Origin: Myxococcus dinghuensis
GTDB taxonomy: Bacteria > Myxococcota > Myxococcia > Myxococcales > Myxococcaceae
Direction of reading: 5' to 3'
Length of the DNA stretch: 64,000 nucleotides
Assembly (NCBI RefSeq): GCF_024198235.1
Contig: NZ_JAKCFB010000016.1
Span: forward strand, 142,415-206,414
A program made the translations under genes and the position numbers. Of this stretch, positions 23,552 to 31,658 are shown one piece after another. The stretch's first letter is position 1. Each line of letters begins with the position of its first letter. Under the pieces are notes generated by a model, which was not told the DNA's origin, searched no databases, and saw only the letters and a program-made list of their open reading frames with translations.

Positions 23552-24208
23552 ATGCATGTCCTCGTCGTCGACGACCACCAGGAACTCCGCGCGCTCGTCG
23601 CCCAGGCACTCGAGCGGGATGGCCACCTCGTCCGCCAGGCCGAGGACATCGAGCAGGCGCGCCAGGCGCTCCTCTCCGAACCCGACGTCATCGTGCTCGA
23701 CCTCGGGTTGCCGGACGGCTCCGGCCTGTCGCTCTGCCGCGAGCTGCGCAGGGACGGCATCCAGACGCCCATCCTCATCCTCACGGCCCACAACCGCGTG
23801 AACGAGCGCGTGGAGGGGTTGGACGCGGGCGCGGACGACTTCCTGGGCAAGCCCTTCGCCATCGCGGAGCTTCGCGCCCGGGTCCGCGCGGTGGGGCGAC
23901 GACGGGAACGGGCGAGCGCCGTCTGCGTGCGGATCGGCGACGTCGAGCTCGACTTCGGGAGGCGCGAGGCCCTCCGCGCGGGGCAGGCGGTGGCCGTCAC
24001 CTCGCGCGAGTGGGCCATCCTGGAGGCGCTCGCGTCGAGGGCGGACCGGGTCGTGAGCAAGGACGTGATGCTGGAGTCCATCTGGGGAGAAGCCACCGCG
24101 GGCGCCGAGAGCAGCCTGGAGGTGCTGGTCGCGAGGATCCGCAGAAAGCTGGGCGACGAGGTCGTCATCACGCTGCGCGGCGAGGGCTATCGACTTGGAA
24201 GCGGCTGA
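23552..24208 (+). CDS. OmpR-family response regulator (first pair)
   Basis: A 218-residue two-component regulator. The receiver has acidic D7-D8, phospho-acceptor D50 in VIVLDLGLPDG, and K near 100 in ADDFLGKPF. The C-terminal winged helix ends in EVLVARIRRKL and ITLRGEGYRL. The start is ATG at 23552, chosen because the receiver begins there; no good ribosome site is visible. It is divergent from the CzcCBA-type operon and overlaps its kinase gene by 14 nt, so it most likely activates that efflux operon in response to the kinase. Confidence 0.93.
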   Translation: MHVLVVDDHQELRALVAQALERDGHLVRQAEDIEQARQALLSEPDVIVLDLGLPDGSGLSLCRELRRDGIQTPILILTAHNRVNERVEGLDAGADDFLGKPFAIAELRARVRAVGRRRERASAVCVRIGDVELDFGRREALRAGQAVAVTSREWAILEALASRADRVVSKDVMLESIWGEATAGAESSLEVLVARIRRKLGDEVVITLRGEGYRLGSG

Positions 24209-25547
24209 CCGTCCCCAGGCCCGCGACACGCTGGTGCGCCGCCTCTCCCGCGCGATGCTGGGGCTGGCGCTCACGAGCACCGCGCTCACCGCGGGCGCCA
24301 CGGGGCTGCTCGCCTACCAGATGTTGCGCGCGGCGGAGGACCGCCGGCTGAACGACGTCGCGACGGACATGGCGGAGGAGGTGGTGGGCCTCTCGGACAC
24401 CCAGGCCCGTCGCGAGGCCGACGCCGAGCAGCAGGAGCTCCAGTCGTTCGGAATCCAGATCGCCCTGTTCGCGGGAGCCACGCGGCTGGGGGGCGCGCCA
24501 CACATCCTCCCCGTCACCGGCTGCACCTGGGTCCACGCGCCGGGGATGGAGGACGTGAGGCGCTGCGGCGTGGAGGCCCAGGGCCGGCTGGCCGTGGCGC
24601 AGGAGACGCTCGACAGCATGCCGCGCATCCGCCTGGGGCTGCTGCTGGCCGTGCTGCTCACCGCTGCGGGCGCCGCGGTCATGAGCCTCGCGCTGAGCCG
24701 CCGCGTGGCCCGCTGGGCCGCGCGCCCCCTCACCGAACTCGGCGAGTCCCTGGCCCACCTCGAGCCGGGCGCCGACCTCCCCCCGAACCTCCACGCCGAG
24801 GCCCGCTACGAGGAGGTGAACGCGGTCCGCACCGCGCTGGTGGGGCTCCTCGGTCGCCTCCACACGGCCCTCGAGCAGTCTCGCCGCTTCGCGGCCAACG
24901 CCGCGCACGAGCTGCGCACGCCCCTGTCCACGCTCCAGGCGGAGCTGGAGCTCCAGTCCGAGACGCCCCAACCGCCGGAGACGGCCGCCGCGCTCACGCG
25001 GATGCACCGCACGGTGACCTCCCTGGGGAGGCTCGTGGAGCGGCTGCTGGTGCTCGCGGAGGGCGCGGAGGGGCCCCTCGAGCTGGTCGAGACCGTGAGC
25101 CTCTCCGACGTCGTGGAGGACGCCGTGCGCGCCCTGCCCGACGACCAGCGCCGCCGTGTCCACGCCGACCTCCAGACGCCGGGACTCATCCCAGGGGACA
25201 GCCAGCTGTTGCGGCAGCTCGTCGACAACGTGGTGGAGAACGCGCTCAAGTTCTCCGGGGAGGGCCGCGTCTGGCTCCTCCTCCAGTCCACGCCCGAGGC
25301 GCTGCTCCTGGACGTCCGGGACGAGGGACCGGGCATCGCCCCCGAGGAGTCGGAGCGCGTCTTCGAGCCCTTCTACCGCTCCCCCCGCGCACGCGCGGGA
25401 AAGCCAGGACACGGGGTCGGCCTGTCCCTGGTCCTCCTGGTCGCCCGGGCACACGGAGCCCAGGCGCGGTTCCTGCCCACCCCGAAGGGCGCCCACTTGA
25501 GGTTGAGCTTCCCACCTCCGAAGCGCGCGCCCCCTGAGTCCCCATGA
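24195..25547 (+). CDS. Membrane sensor histidine kinase (first pair)
   Basis: A 450-residue kinase with two transmembrane helices (about 20-43 and 146-167) bracketing a periplasmic loop of about 100 residues. The loop holds C110, H114 and C124, a plausible soft-metal site next to a metal-type pump. Cytoplasmic part: HAMP-like linker, H238 in AANAAHELRTPLSTL, N box VVENALKFSG, DEGPGI and HGVGLSL. Translation appears to begin at TTG 24195 inside the regulator gene; GTG at 24234 or ATG at 24255 are alternatives. Partner of the preceding regulator. Confidence 0.88.
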   Translation: MEAADRPQARDTLVRRLSRAMLGLALTSTALTAGATGLLAYQMLRAAEDRRLNDVATDMAEEVVGLSDTQARREADAEQQELQSFGIQIALFAGATRLGGAPHILPVTGCTWVHAPGMEDVRRCGVEAQGRLAVAQETLDSMPRIRLGLLLAVLLTAAGAAVMSLALSRRVARWAARPLTELGESLAHLEPGADLPPNLHAEARYEEVNAVRTALVGLLGRLHTALEQSRRFAANAAHELRTPLSTLQAELELQSETPQPPETAAALTRMHRTVTSLGRLVERLLVLAEGAEGPLELVETVSLSDVVEDAVRALPDDQRRRVHADLQTPGLIPGDSQLLRQLVDNVVENALKFSGEGRVWLLLQSTPEALLLDVRDEGPGIAPEESERVFEPFYRSPRARAGKPGHGVGLSLVLLVARAHGAQARFLPTPKGAHLRLSFPPPKRAPPESP

Positions 25548-25602
25548 CGAGGAACGACGACGTGTGCCACTCCAGTCCAGCAACCGCTAGGGAAACCCGG
25601 TC

Positions 25603-26277
25603 GTGTCCATACTCATCGTAGAAGACGAGCTGCGCGTCAGGGCGTTCATCGCGCGCGGGCTGGAGGAAGAGGGCTTCCGGGTCCGCGAGTGCGTCGACGG
25701 CCTCCAGACCCAGGAGCTGCTGCGCCTCGAGCGCTTCGACCTGGTCATCCTGGACTGGATGCTGCCGGGGCTCGCGGGCGTCGACCTCCTGCGGGCCATG
25801 CGCGCGCAGGGAGACAACACCCCGGTCATCATGCTGACCGCGAAGGACGCGGTCGCCGACCGCATCCTCGCGCTCAACGCCGGGGCGGACGACTACCTCG
25901 TCAAGCCCTTCTCCTTCGAGGAGCTGCTCGCGAGAATCCGGGCCATCCTCCGCCGCGTCGTCCAGCGGGGCGGCCCGCTGTTGAGTCACGCGGACCTGAC
26001 CCTGGACCCGACCACGCGAAGGGTGACCCGCTCGAACGTGGACCTGTTCCTGACGGCCCGCGAGTTCGCCCTGTTGCAGTTCCTCCTCCAGCACGCGGGG
26101 GAGGTCGTCTCCCGCACCCGCATCGTCCAGGCGGTGTGGGACCACGACTTCGAGACGTTCTCCAACGTCGTGGAGGTCTACATCCGCTACCTCCGGGCCA
26201 AGGTGGACGCCCCCTTCAAGCGCAAGCTCATCCACACCGTGAGGGGTGTCGGTTACGTGCTGCGGAGCCGACCATGA
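25603..26277 (+). CDS. OmpR-family response regulator (second pair)
   Basis: A 224-residue regulator like CusR/CopR. Receiver: acidic E7-D8, D51 in LVILDWMLPGLAGVDLL, and K in ADDYLVKPFSFEELLAR. Winged-helix DNA-binding domain to the end (VVEVYIRYLRAKVDAPF, HTVRGVGYVL). GTG start at 25603. It begins 55 nt after the first kinase gene and overlaps the second kinase gene by 4 nt (ATGA), so all four regulatory genes could be one transcript. Its closeness to heavy-metal regulators fits the neighbouring CzcCBA-type pump. Confidence 0.92.
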   Translation: MSILIVEDELRVRAFIARGLEEEGFRVRECVDGLQTQELLRLERFDLVILDWMLPGLAGVDLLRAMRAQGDNTPVIMLTAKDAVADRILALNAGADDYLVKPFSFEELLARIRAILRRVVQRGGPLLSHADLTLDPTTRRVTRSNVDLFLTAREFALLQFLLQHAGEVVSRTRIVQAVWDHDFETFSNVVEVYIRYLRAKVDAPFKRKLIHTVRGVGYVLRSRP

Positions 26278-27428
26278 GACGACCTCGGACCCTGCGCGCC
26301 CACCTGACGCTCTTCTTCGCCACGTCCGTCCTGGGAACGCTCCTGCTGTATGGCGCCGCGGTGATGGCGACGCTCGTCTGGGGAGAGTGGCGTGAGATGC
26401 AGGAGAAGATCTCCGACCCGCACGAAGCCCGGCGGAAGGACGAGGAGGAAGGCCTCTTCGACGAGGCCCTCCAGGCGCTGGGCGGCATGGCCCTCACCGC
26501 CCCCCTGGCCGCGCTGGGGTCGCTGGCGCTGGGCAGCGCGCTCGCCCGCCGCGCGATGGAGCCCCTGCGCGAGGCCAGCGACCGCGCCCGCGCGGCCCGC
26601 GCCTCGAAGCTGGACCTGAGCCTCCCGGTCCGCGGCAACGGGGACGAATGGGACGAGCTGGCCACGACCCTGAACGGCCTGCTCGCGGACGCGCGCACGT
26701 CCTTCGAGCGCATCCGGGCCTTCACCTCCGACGCGGCGCACGAGCTGCGCACCCCGCTGACCGTCATCCTCGGTGAGACGGAGGTCTGCCTGCGGCGCGA
26801 ACGCACGCCGGAAGAGTACCGGCGCTCGCTGGAGATCGTCCTCGACGAGACCCAACGGCTCTCCCGGCTCGTGGACGAGCTGCTCCAACTGGCGCGCGCG
26901 GACGCGGATGCACGGGTGGTGGACGCCGAACCCGTCGAGCTGTACGCGCTGGCCCAGCGCTCCCTGGAGCGCGCGCGGAAACACCTCGTGGCGCGGCCCC
27001 AGGGCCTGACCCTGGAGCTCATGGGGCCTCCCACCCTCGTCCAGGGCAGCCCCATCCTGTTGGCCCGGCTGCTCGACAACCTGCTCGACAACGCGCGTCG
27101 CCACGCGCGTCACCGCATCCGGGTGGAGCTGGCGGTGACGGACGTCGAGGTCCAGGTCACCGTGGGAGACGATGGCCCTGGCGTGGATGCCGCCTTCCAG
27201 CCCCGGCTCTTCGAGCGCTTCGCCCGCGCCGACACGTCGCGAAGCACGGAGGGCACGGGGCTGGGGCTCGCGTTGTCGCGAGGCATTGCCCAGGCACATG
27301 GAGGCACCCTCGACTACGCGCGCGTGGACGCGGAGAGCCGCTTCATTTGCCGCCTCCCCTTGCGACGGGAAGCGTCCGGCTCGCCACCGCTGGCTTCGCC
27401 TGCCAGCGATGACAGGACCACAGCTTGA
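26274..27428 (+). CDS. Membrane sensor histidine kinase (second pair)
   Basis: A 384-residue kinase of the CusS-like architecture but with a very short periplasmic loop (about residues 37-70), rich in Asp, Glu and one His. Helices at about 13-35 and 71-90 flank it. HAMP follows, then H156 in TSDAAHELRTPLTVI, N box LLDNLLDNARRH, DDGPGV and GTGLGLALS. Start ATG at 26274 overlaps the regulator stop. Its final 86 nt run antisense to the end of the glycosyltransferase gene. Likely senses through membrane or a small ion site; the signal is unknown. Confidence 0.9.
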   Translation: MRRPRTLRAHLTLFFATSVLGTLLLYGAAVMATLVWGEWREMQEKISDPHEARRKDEEEGLFDEALQALGGMALTAPLAALGSLALGSALARRAMEPLREASDRARAARASKLDLSLPVRGNGDEWDELATTLNGLLADARTSFERIRAFTSDAAHELRTPLTVILGETEVCLRRERTPEEYRRSLEIVLDETQRLSRLVDELLQLARADADARVVDAEPVELYALAQRSLERARKHLVARPQGLTLELMGPPTLVQGSPILLARLLDNLLDNARRHARHRIRVELAVTDVEVQVTVGDDGPGVDAAFQPRLFERFARADTSRSTEGTGLGLALSRGIAQAHGGTLDYARVDAESRFICRLPLRREASGSPPLASPASDDRTTA

Positions 27429-28893
27429 AGGTCGTCACCTCCCGCGAGCCCCGGTGCACCGTCACGGGGGGCAGCTCCCTCACCGACTCGCAATGCGCGT
27501 CGAGCCGTGTCGCGGCATCCTTCAGCGGCTGCCGCATGTCCGCGACGATGATGGCGTCCTGCCCGGGGCTCGCCTGGTCCATCCAGAAGGAATACGCCAG
27601 CCCGTCGCCGCCCAGCGCGGAGTCCGACTGTGTCTGGGGTTGGTCCTCCAGGTAGAAGGCCAGCTCGCTGGCGGTCTTGTAGCCCCACCCCACCACCAGG
27701 GGCGCGGGATGCCCGGCCGAGTCCCGGTGTCGTTGCACGGCCTCGGCCAGCTCACGCCAGCCGCTCACCAGGTTGTCCCGCTCGCGGAAGGGAATCCACG
27801 GGCAGAGCGGCATCAAGTACATGGCCACCATCAACGCCGCGCCCACGCCCATGCTCAGCCCCGCGTACGCCCGCACGACGCGGCGGTGACGCAGCGCCCA
27901 CGCCCCACCGGCCGCGGCCACCAGCAGGCCGATGTACGCGGGGGCCACCCAGTTCATCTTCACCCAGTGGAAGGGGCTCACCAGGGTGAACACGAGCAGC
28001 CCCGGCACGCTCGCGAGGCCCAGGAGGCGCGCCCGCGCATCCCCTCGCCACGCCTGGCGCACGAGGACCCCGGCCGTCAGCAGCAACGCCAGGTAGAGCA
28101 GCGGCCCGACGGCCACGGACTGGAGTCCCACGTACCGGCCGACGAGGTAGCCGTGGAAGCCAGTCACGGTCTGGGTGCGCCCCGTCGTCTGGAAGGCGAA
28201 CGAGGCCCAGTCATGCGCCTGGTTCCAGAAGAACACGGGCGAGAACACCAGGGCCGCGAGCACACACGCGACGTAGGGATGGGCGGTGCGCAGGGCCTCG
28301 CGGCCTCGCGGCATCACCAGGGCCGTCACCAGCACCTGGAGCGGCAGCAGCGCCGCGGTGTACTTGGACAGCATCCCCAGGCCACACAGCAGGCCCAGCA
28401 GATACCAGCGCCAGCCGAAGCGGCCCGGCCCGCGCCCATCCGGCAACACCAGCTCACAGAGCACCCGCAGCGCCGCCGCCCAGGCCAGCACCAGGGGAAC
28501 GTCCGGCGTCATCACCACCGCGCCCAGTCCGAAGAGGACCGTGGCATTCGCGGCGAGCGCGGTCAGCAGTCCGACCGCCGGGGAGTACAACCGGGTCCCC
28601 AGCGAGTACATGACACAACTGAGCGCGGCCGAGCACAGGATGGCGGGCACGCGGAGCGCGACCTCGGAGTCCCCCAGGAAGAACTTCGACAGCGCCATCA
28701 GCCATGCGCACAACGGCGGGTGGTCCAGGTATGACCAATCGAGGTGCCGGGCGTATTGCCAGTAATAGGCCTCCTGGGGCGCCAGCTCCACCTGTCCCGC
28801 GTAGACGAGTCGAAGCAGGACCAGCCCCAGCGACGACCACAGGACCCAGCGCCATCCCGCCCCCCGGGAGACCTCCACGGACGTACGCGACAT
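27343..28893 (-). CDS. GT39/ArnT-like integral membrane glycosyltransferase
   Basis: A 516-residue polytopic GT-C enzyme, expected to move a sugar from a polyprenyl-phosphate donor onto an acceptor on the periplasmic side. About 11 hydrophobic helices are followed by a C-terminal soluble domain. The first loop reads LAPQEAYYWQYARHLDWSYL, then DHPP; the acidic residue usually preceding Glu in this motif (DE) is Gln here, seen in one branch of the family. Start ATG 28893 with GAGGTG 5 nt upstream. It is convergent with, and overlaps by 86 nt, the second sensor kinase. No lipid-sugar synthase gene lies beside it, so the acceptor is unknown. Confidence 0.85.
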   Translation of the reverse strand: MSRTSVEVSRGAGWRWVLWSSLGLVLLRLVYAGQVELAPQEAYYWQYARHLDWSYLDHPPLCAWLMALSKFFLGDSEVALRVPAILCSAALSCVMYSLGTRLYSPAVGLLTALAANATVLFGLGAVVMTPDVPLVLAWAAALRVLCELVLPDGRGPGRFGWRWYLLGLLCGLGMLSKYTAALLPLQVLVTALVMPRGREALRTAHPYVACVLAALVFSPVFFWNQAHDWASFAFQTTGRTQTVTGFHGYLVGRYVGLQSVAVGPLLYLALLLTAGVLVRQAWRGDARARLLGLASVPGLLVFTLVSPFHWVKMNWVAPAYIGLLVAAAGGAWALRHRRVVRAYAGLSMGVGAALMVAMYLMPLCPWIPFRERDNLVSGWRELAEAVQRHRDSAGHPAPLVVGWGYKTASELAFYLEDQPQTQSDSALGGDGLAYSFWMDQASPGQDAIIVADMRQPLKDAATRLDAHCESVRELPPVTVHRGSREVTTFKLWSCHRWQAKPAVASRTLPVARGGGK

Positions 28894-29000
28894 CCGACAC
28901 CTCGCGCCGGTCGCGGCTGGGCTCCAATGCTCCGTGGCGCGAAAGGCATTGCGGATGTCATGCCCGATGCCAGGAATCGTGTCCGTGAACTCGGGGCGTG

Positions 29001-29016
29001 ATGAGAGACATCTCAT
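29001..29016. promoter_or_regulatory. Palindrome ATGAGA-N4-TCTCAT upstream of glycosyltransferase
   Basis: An inverted repeat with 6-bp arms and a 4-bp spacer, 108 bp before the glycosyltransferase start. The arms equal those of the Fur-like boxes 4 kb away, but the spacer is one base shorter, so it does not fit the 7-1-7 Fur model. The rest of the 283-bp gap (28894-29176) shows nothing else I can name. Confidence 0.35.
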
Positions 29017-29176
29017 CTGGCTTTCATCCACGCCTCCATTTCTCATCCACTCATCGAGGGCTCGCCCGTCTCGCCGGCGAGCGGCCCTGCCCGCCGCGTG
29101 CACACGAGGGTTGGCTCATGGGCAGGCGGCTGGGCAGCGCGGAGGCTGACGCGAGGTCGCTCGACCGTGCAGCGGG

Positions 29177-31537
29177 CTAGAGCTGGACCTTGACCCCACC
29201 GATGACGGTGCGAGGCGCGTTGGGACGGGCACCGTAGGGGCGGCGCCCGACGATGACCGCCTCGTCCAGGAGGTTGCGCCCGCTCACGTACAATTGCCCC
29301 CAGCGGGTGATGTTCCAGTTGGCGTTGACGTCGAACGTCAGCAGGGCGCCCGTCTTCAGCCCCGGGGGAATCTCCCCCTGCCCCGCCTGCTCGCGCATGC
29401 TGGCGACGTAGGTCGTGCTGATGAACGCGCCCCACCGCGAGCCCTCCACGCCGACGGAGGCGAAGAGCTGGTGCCGAGGGACATAGGGCAGCTCGTCCCC
29501 CGCCACCACGTTGCCGAACTGCGGGTCCGCCGAACGGAAGTCGTTGAGCAGCTTGGTGCGTGTGAACGTGTACGCCACCGTCAACGGGAAGGTGATGCCC
29601 CCGCCGGGGCGGAAGGTCTTCTCCGCGTAGGCCTCCAGGCCGTAGATGTTCGCCTCGCCCGCGTCCACCTGACGGTCCAGGTTGTCGTTGAGGCAACCGT
29701 TGGAGAACGTGCAGACATCGGTGAGGTTGGCGTAGTCGTTGAAGAAGCCCACCACCTCGAAGCGCTCACCGCGCCGCGTCCAGCGGGCGCCCGCCTCGTA
29801 GTTGATGCTCTTCTCCGCGTGGACGGCCTGCGGCTGGCCCGGCGCGGGCGGAGAGAAACCCCGGTAGGCGCCGGCGAACACGCCGAGCGCGGGATTGAGG
29901 GCGCCATACACGCCCACGCCCGGCATCAACGCCTCCAGCGAGCCGCGGTCGACCGTGTCCGCCATCTTGTCGTGGGACTTGGAGCGGATGATCTCCAGGC
30001 GCACCCCGGGCGTCACCGTCAACGGGCCCCAGGCGATGGCATCCGTCGCGTGCAGCGCGAGCGCGTGCGTCGAGTCCTTGTTGTCGGCGGTCACCTCGGT
30101 CGTGCCACCTTCGGCCACCAGCTCCCCGGCCACCATCCGGAAGCCGTCCTGCGTGTGGCGACGGTCGATGCTGTCGAAGTGATACCGCACGCCGAACTCG
30201 GCGTTGTGCGACAACGGCCCCGTCCGCGTCGTCCAGCGCGCGATGCTCTGGAGGCCCTGGTTGACGAACACGCGGTGGTTCGGGCCGATGAGGAGGGTCT
30301 CCCCGGGCGAGGACGAGTCCAGTTGCCCCGTGAGGACCCCGTAGTAGATGGCGTTGCGCGCGCTGGTGGGGTCCGCGAGCACGTCCGAGATGGAGACTCC
30401 GCGGAAGCCATTCACCTTGCGCCAGCTGCGGTCCAGGTCCTGGCGATACAGCGACGTCGTCACCACCAGGTCGCGCGCCTCCAGCACGTGGCTGAGCACC
30501 GCCTGGGTCCGGTGCCACTGCATGTGGTCGAACTGGCTGGCCTCGTAGCGGCGCAGCGGGTTCGCCGCGAAGTCCGCGTCCGACAAGCCCAGGTACGTCT
30601 CGTTGGAGCCTTCGTCGGAGTAGCCCAGCTTGAGCTGGAGCGTCTGCCGCACGTCACCGTCCGGCACCAGCCGGTAGCGGGCCTTCGCCATCCACTCGTT
30701 GCGGTGGAAGCCGGTGGTCGTGTCGCTGTCGTCGAGTTCCTTGAACCCGTTGCTGCGCAGGTGGATGCCCTCGATGAGGAAGCCCGCGCGCTCGGTGCTG
30801 GCCCCGAAGAAGCCGTGGGCCTTGCCGTAGAGGTATTGCCCGCCCGCGACGTCCAGCCCGAACGTCTCCTGCACGGGGATGTCGCGGGTGATGAGGTCCA
30901 CCGAGCCCCCCACCGTCTGGGGCCCCTGCTGCACCGAGGACGGCCCCTTCAGCACGCGCACCGACTGCATGCGGGTCATCAGCGGGAAGTAGTAGGCGGC
31001 GGGCGCGGAGTATGGCGCCGGCCCGAAGAGGATGCCGTCCTCCAGCAAGGTGACCTTCTTGCTGCGGTCCGGGTTGACGCCGCGCAGGCCCAGGTTCGGC
31101 CGCAAGCCGAAGCCGTCCTCACCTCGGCCATACACACCCGGCACGGACTGGAGGATGGCCTGGGGATCATCCAGCTCGTAGCGCTGCAGCTTCTCCGGCT
31201 TGAGGATGTGGATGGAGCCGCTCGTCTTCGCCTCGGACGTGCCCACCACCACGCTCTCGAACTTCCGGCCGTTGTCGGCCGGCGGCTCGCTCGGGGGCTC
31301 GGCGGCGACGGTGCCGTCGCTGGCGGTGGGCGGCTCCAGGAGCAGCTGGGGCTGGACGGGCGCATCGGCGGGCGCCGCGTCGGAGGCTTCGAGCACGGGC
31401 TCGGCGGCCGGGGCGGGCGCTCGCGGGGCCTCCGTGGGCGCCGGCGCGGGCTCCTCGGGCGCCGCTGGCGACTGGGCCCAGGCCTCCGAGGCGAAGATGA
31501 AGGAAACCACTGTCACTGCCCAGCGCGATACACCCAT
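29177..31537 (-). CDS. TonB-dependent outer-membrane receptor, FecA-like
   Basis: A 786-residue outer-membrane receptor that imports a chelated nutrient, most likely ferric siderophore or citrate, powered by TonB. The signal peptide (WAVTVVSFIFASEAWA) is followed by an Ala/Pro-rich linker (about 25-85) and a plug with VGVYGRGEDGFGLRPN-like and LLEDGILFGPAPYSAPAAYY features, the latter typical of FecA. A beta-barrel to the C-terminal aromatic-poor strand (VIGGVKVQL) completes it. The upstream start would add 31 residues; ATG 31537 begins the signal peptide. It lies 121 nt behind the delta-60 lipoprotein gene with no separate Fur box seen, so it is probably transcribed from the Fur-box promoter at 33.2 kb. 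Confidence 0.92.
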   Translation of the reverse strand: MGVSRWAVTVVSFIFASEAWAQSPAAPEEPAPAPTEAPRAPAPAAEPVLEASDAAPADAPVQPQLLLEPPTASDGTVAAEPPSEPPADNGRKFESVVVGTSEAKTSGSIHILKPEKLQRYELDDPQAILQSVPGVYGRGEDGFGLRPNLGLRGVNPDRSKKVTLLEDGILFGPAPYSAPAAYYFPLMTRMQSVRVLKGPSSVQQGPQTVGGSVDLITRDIPVQETFGLDVAGGQYLYGKAHGFFGASTERAGFLIEGIHLRSNGFKELDDSDTTTGFHRNEWMAKARYRLVPDGDVRQTLQLKLGYSDEGSNETYLGLSDADFAANPLRRYEASQFDHMQWHRTQAVLSHVLEARDLVVTTSLYRQDLDRSWRKVNGFRGVSISDVLADPTSARNAIYYGVLTGQLDSSSPGETLLIGPNHRVFVNQGLQSIARWTTRTGPLSHNAEFGVRYHFDSIDRRHTQDGFRMVAGELVAEGGTTEVTADNKDSTHALALHATDAIAWGPLTVTPGVRLEIIRSKSHDKMADTVDRGSLEALMPGVGVYGALNPALGVFAGAYRGFSPPAPGQPQAVHAEKSINYEAGARWTRRGERFEVVGFFNDYANLTDVCTFSNGCLNDNLDRQVDAGEANIYGLEAYAEKTFRPGGGITFPLTVAYTFTRTKLLNDFRSADPQFGNVVAGDELPYVPRHQLFASVGVEGSRWGAFISTTYVASMREQAGQGEIPPGLKTGALLTFDVNANWNITRWGQLYVSGRNLLDEAVIVGRRPYGARPNAPRTVIGGVKVQL

Positions 31538-31658
31538 GACGACGAAGACTCCTGGAGAGCGGGCGAAGAGGCACGGTGGCCGGCCCTGTCGGCGGAGCAG
31601 AAGGATGCCCCGCCAGCGCGGACCGACCACCGTGGACGACGATTCTCGGTGACGCCGT

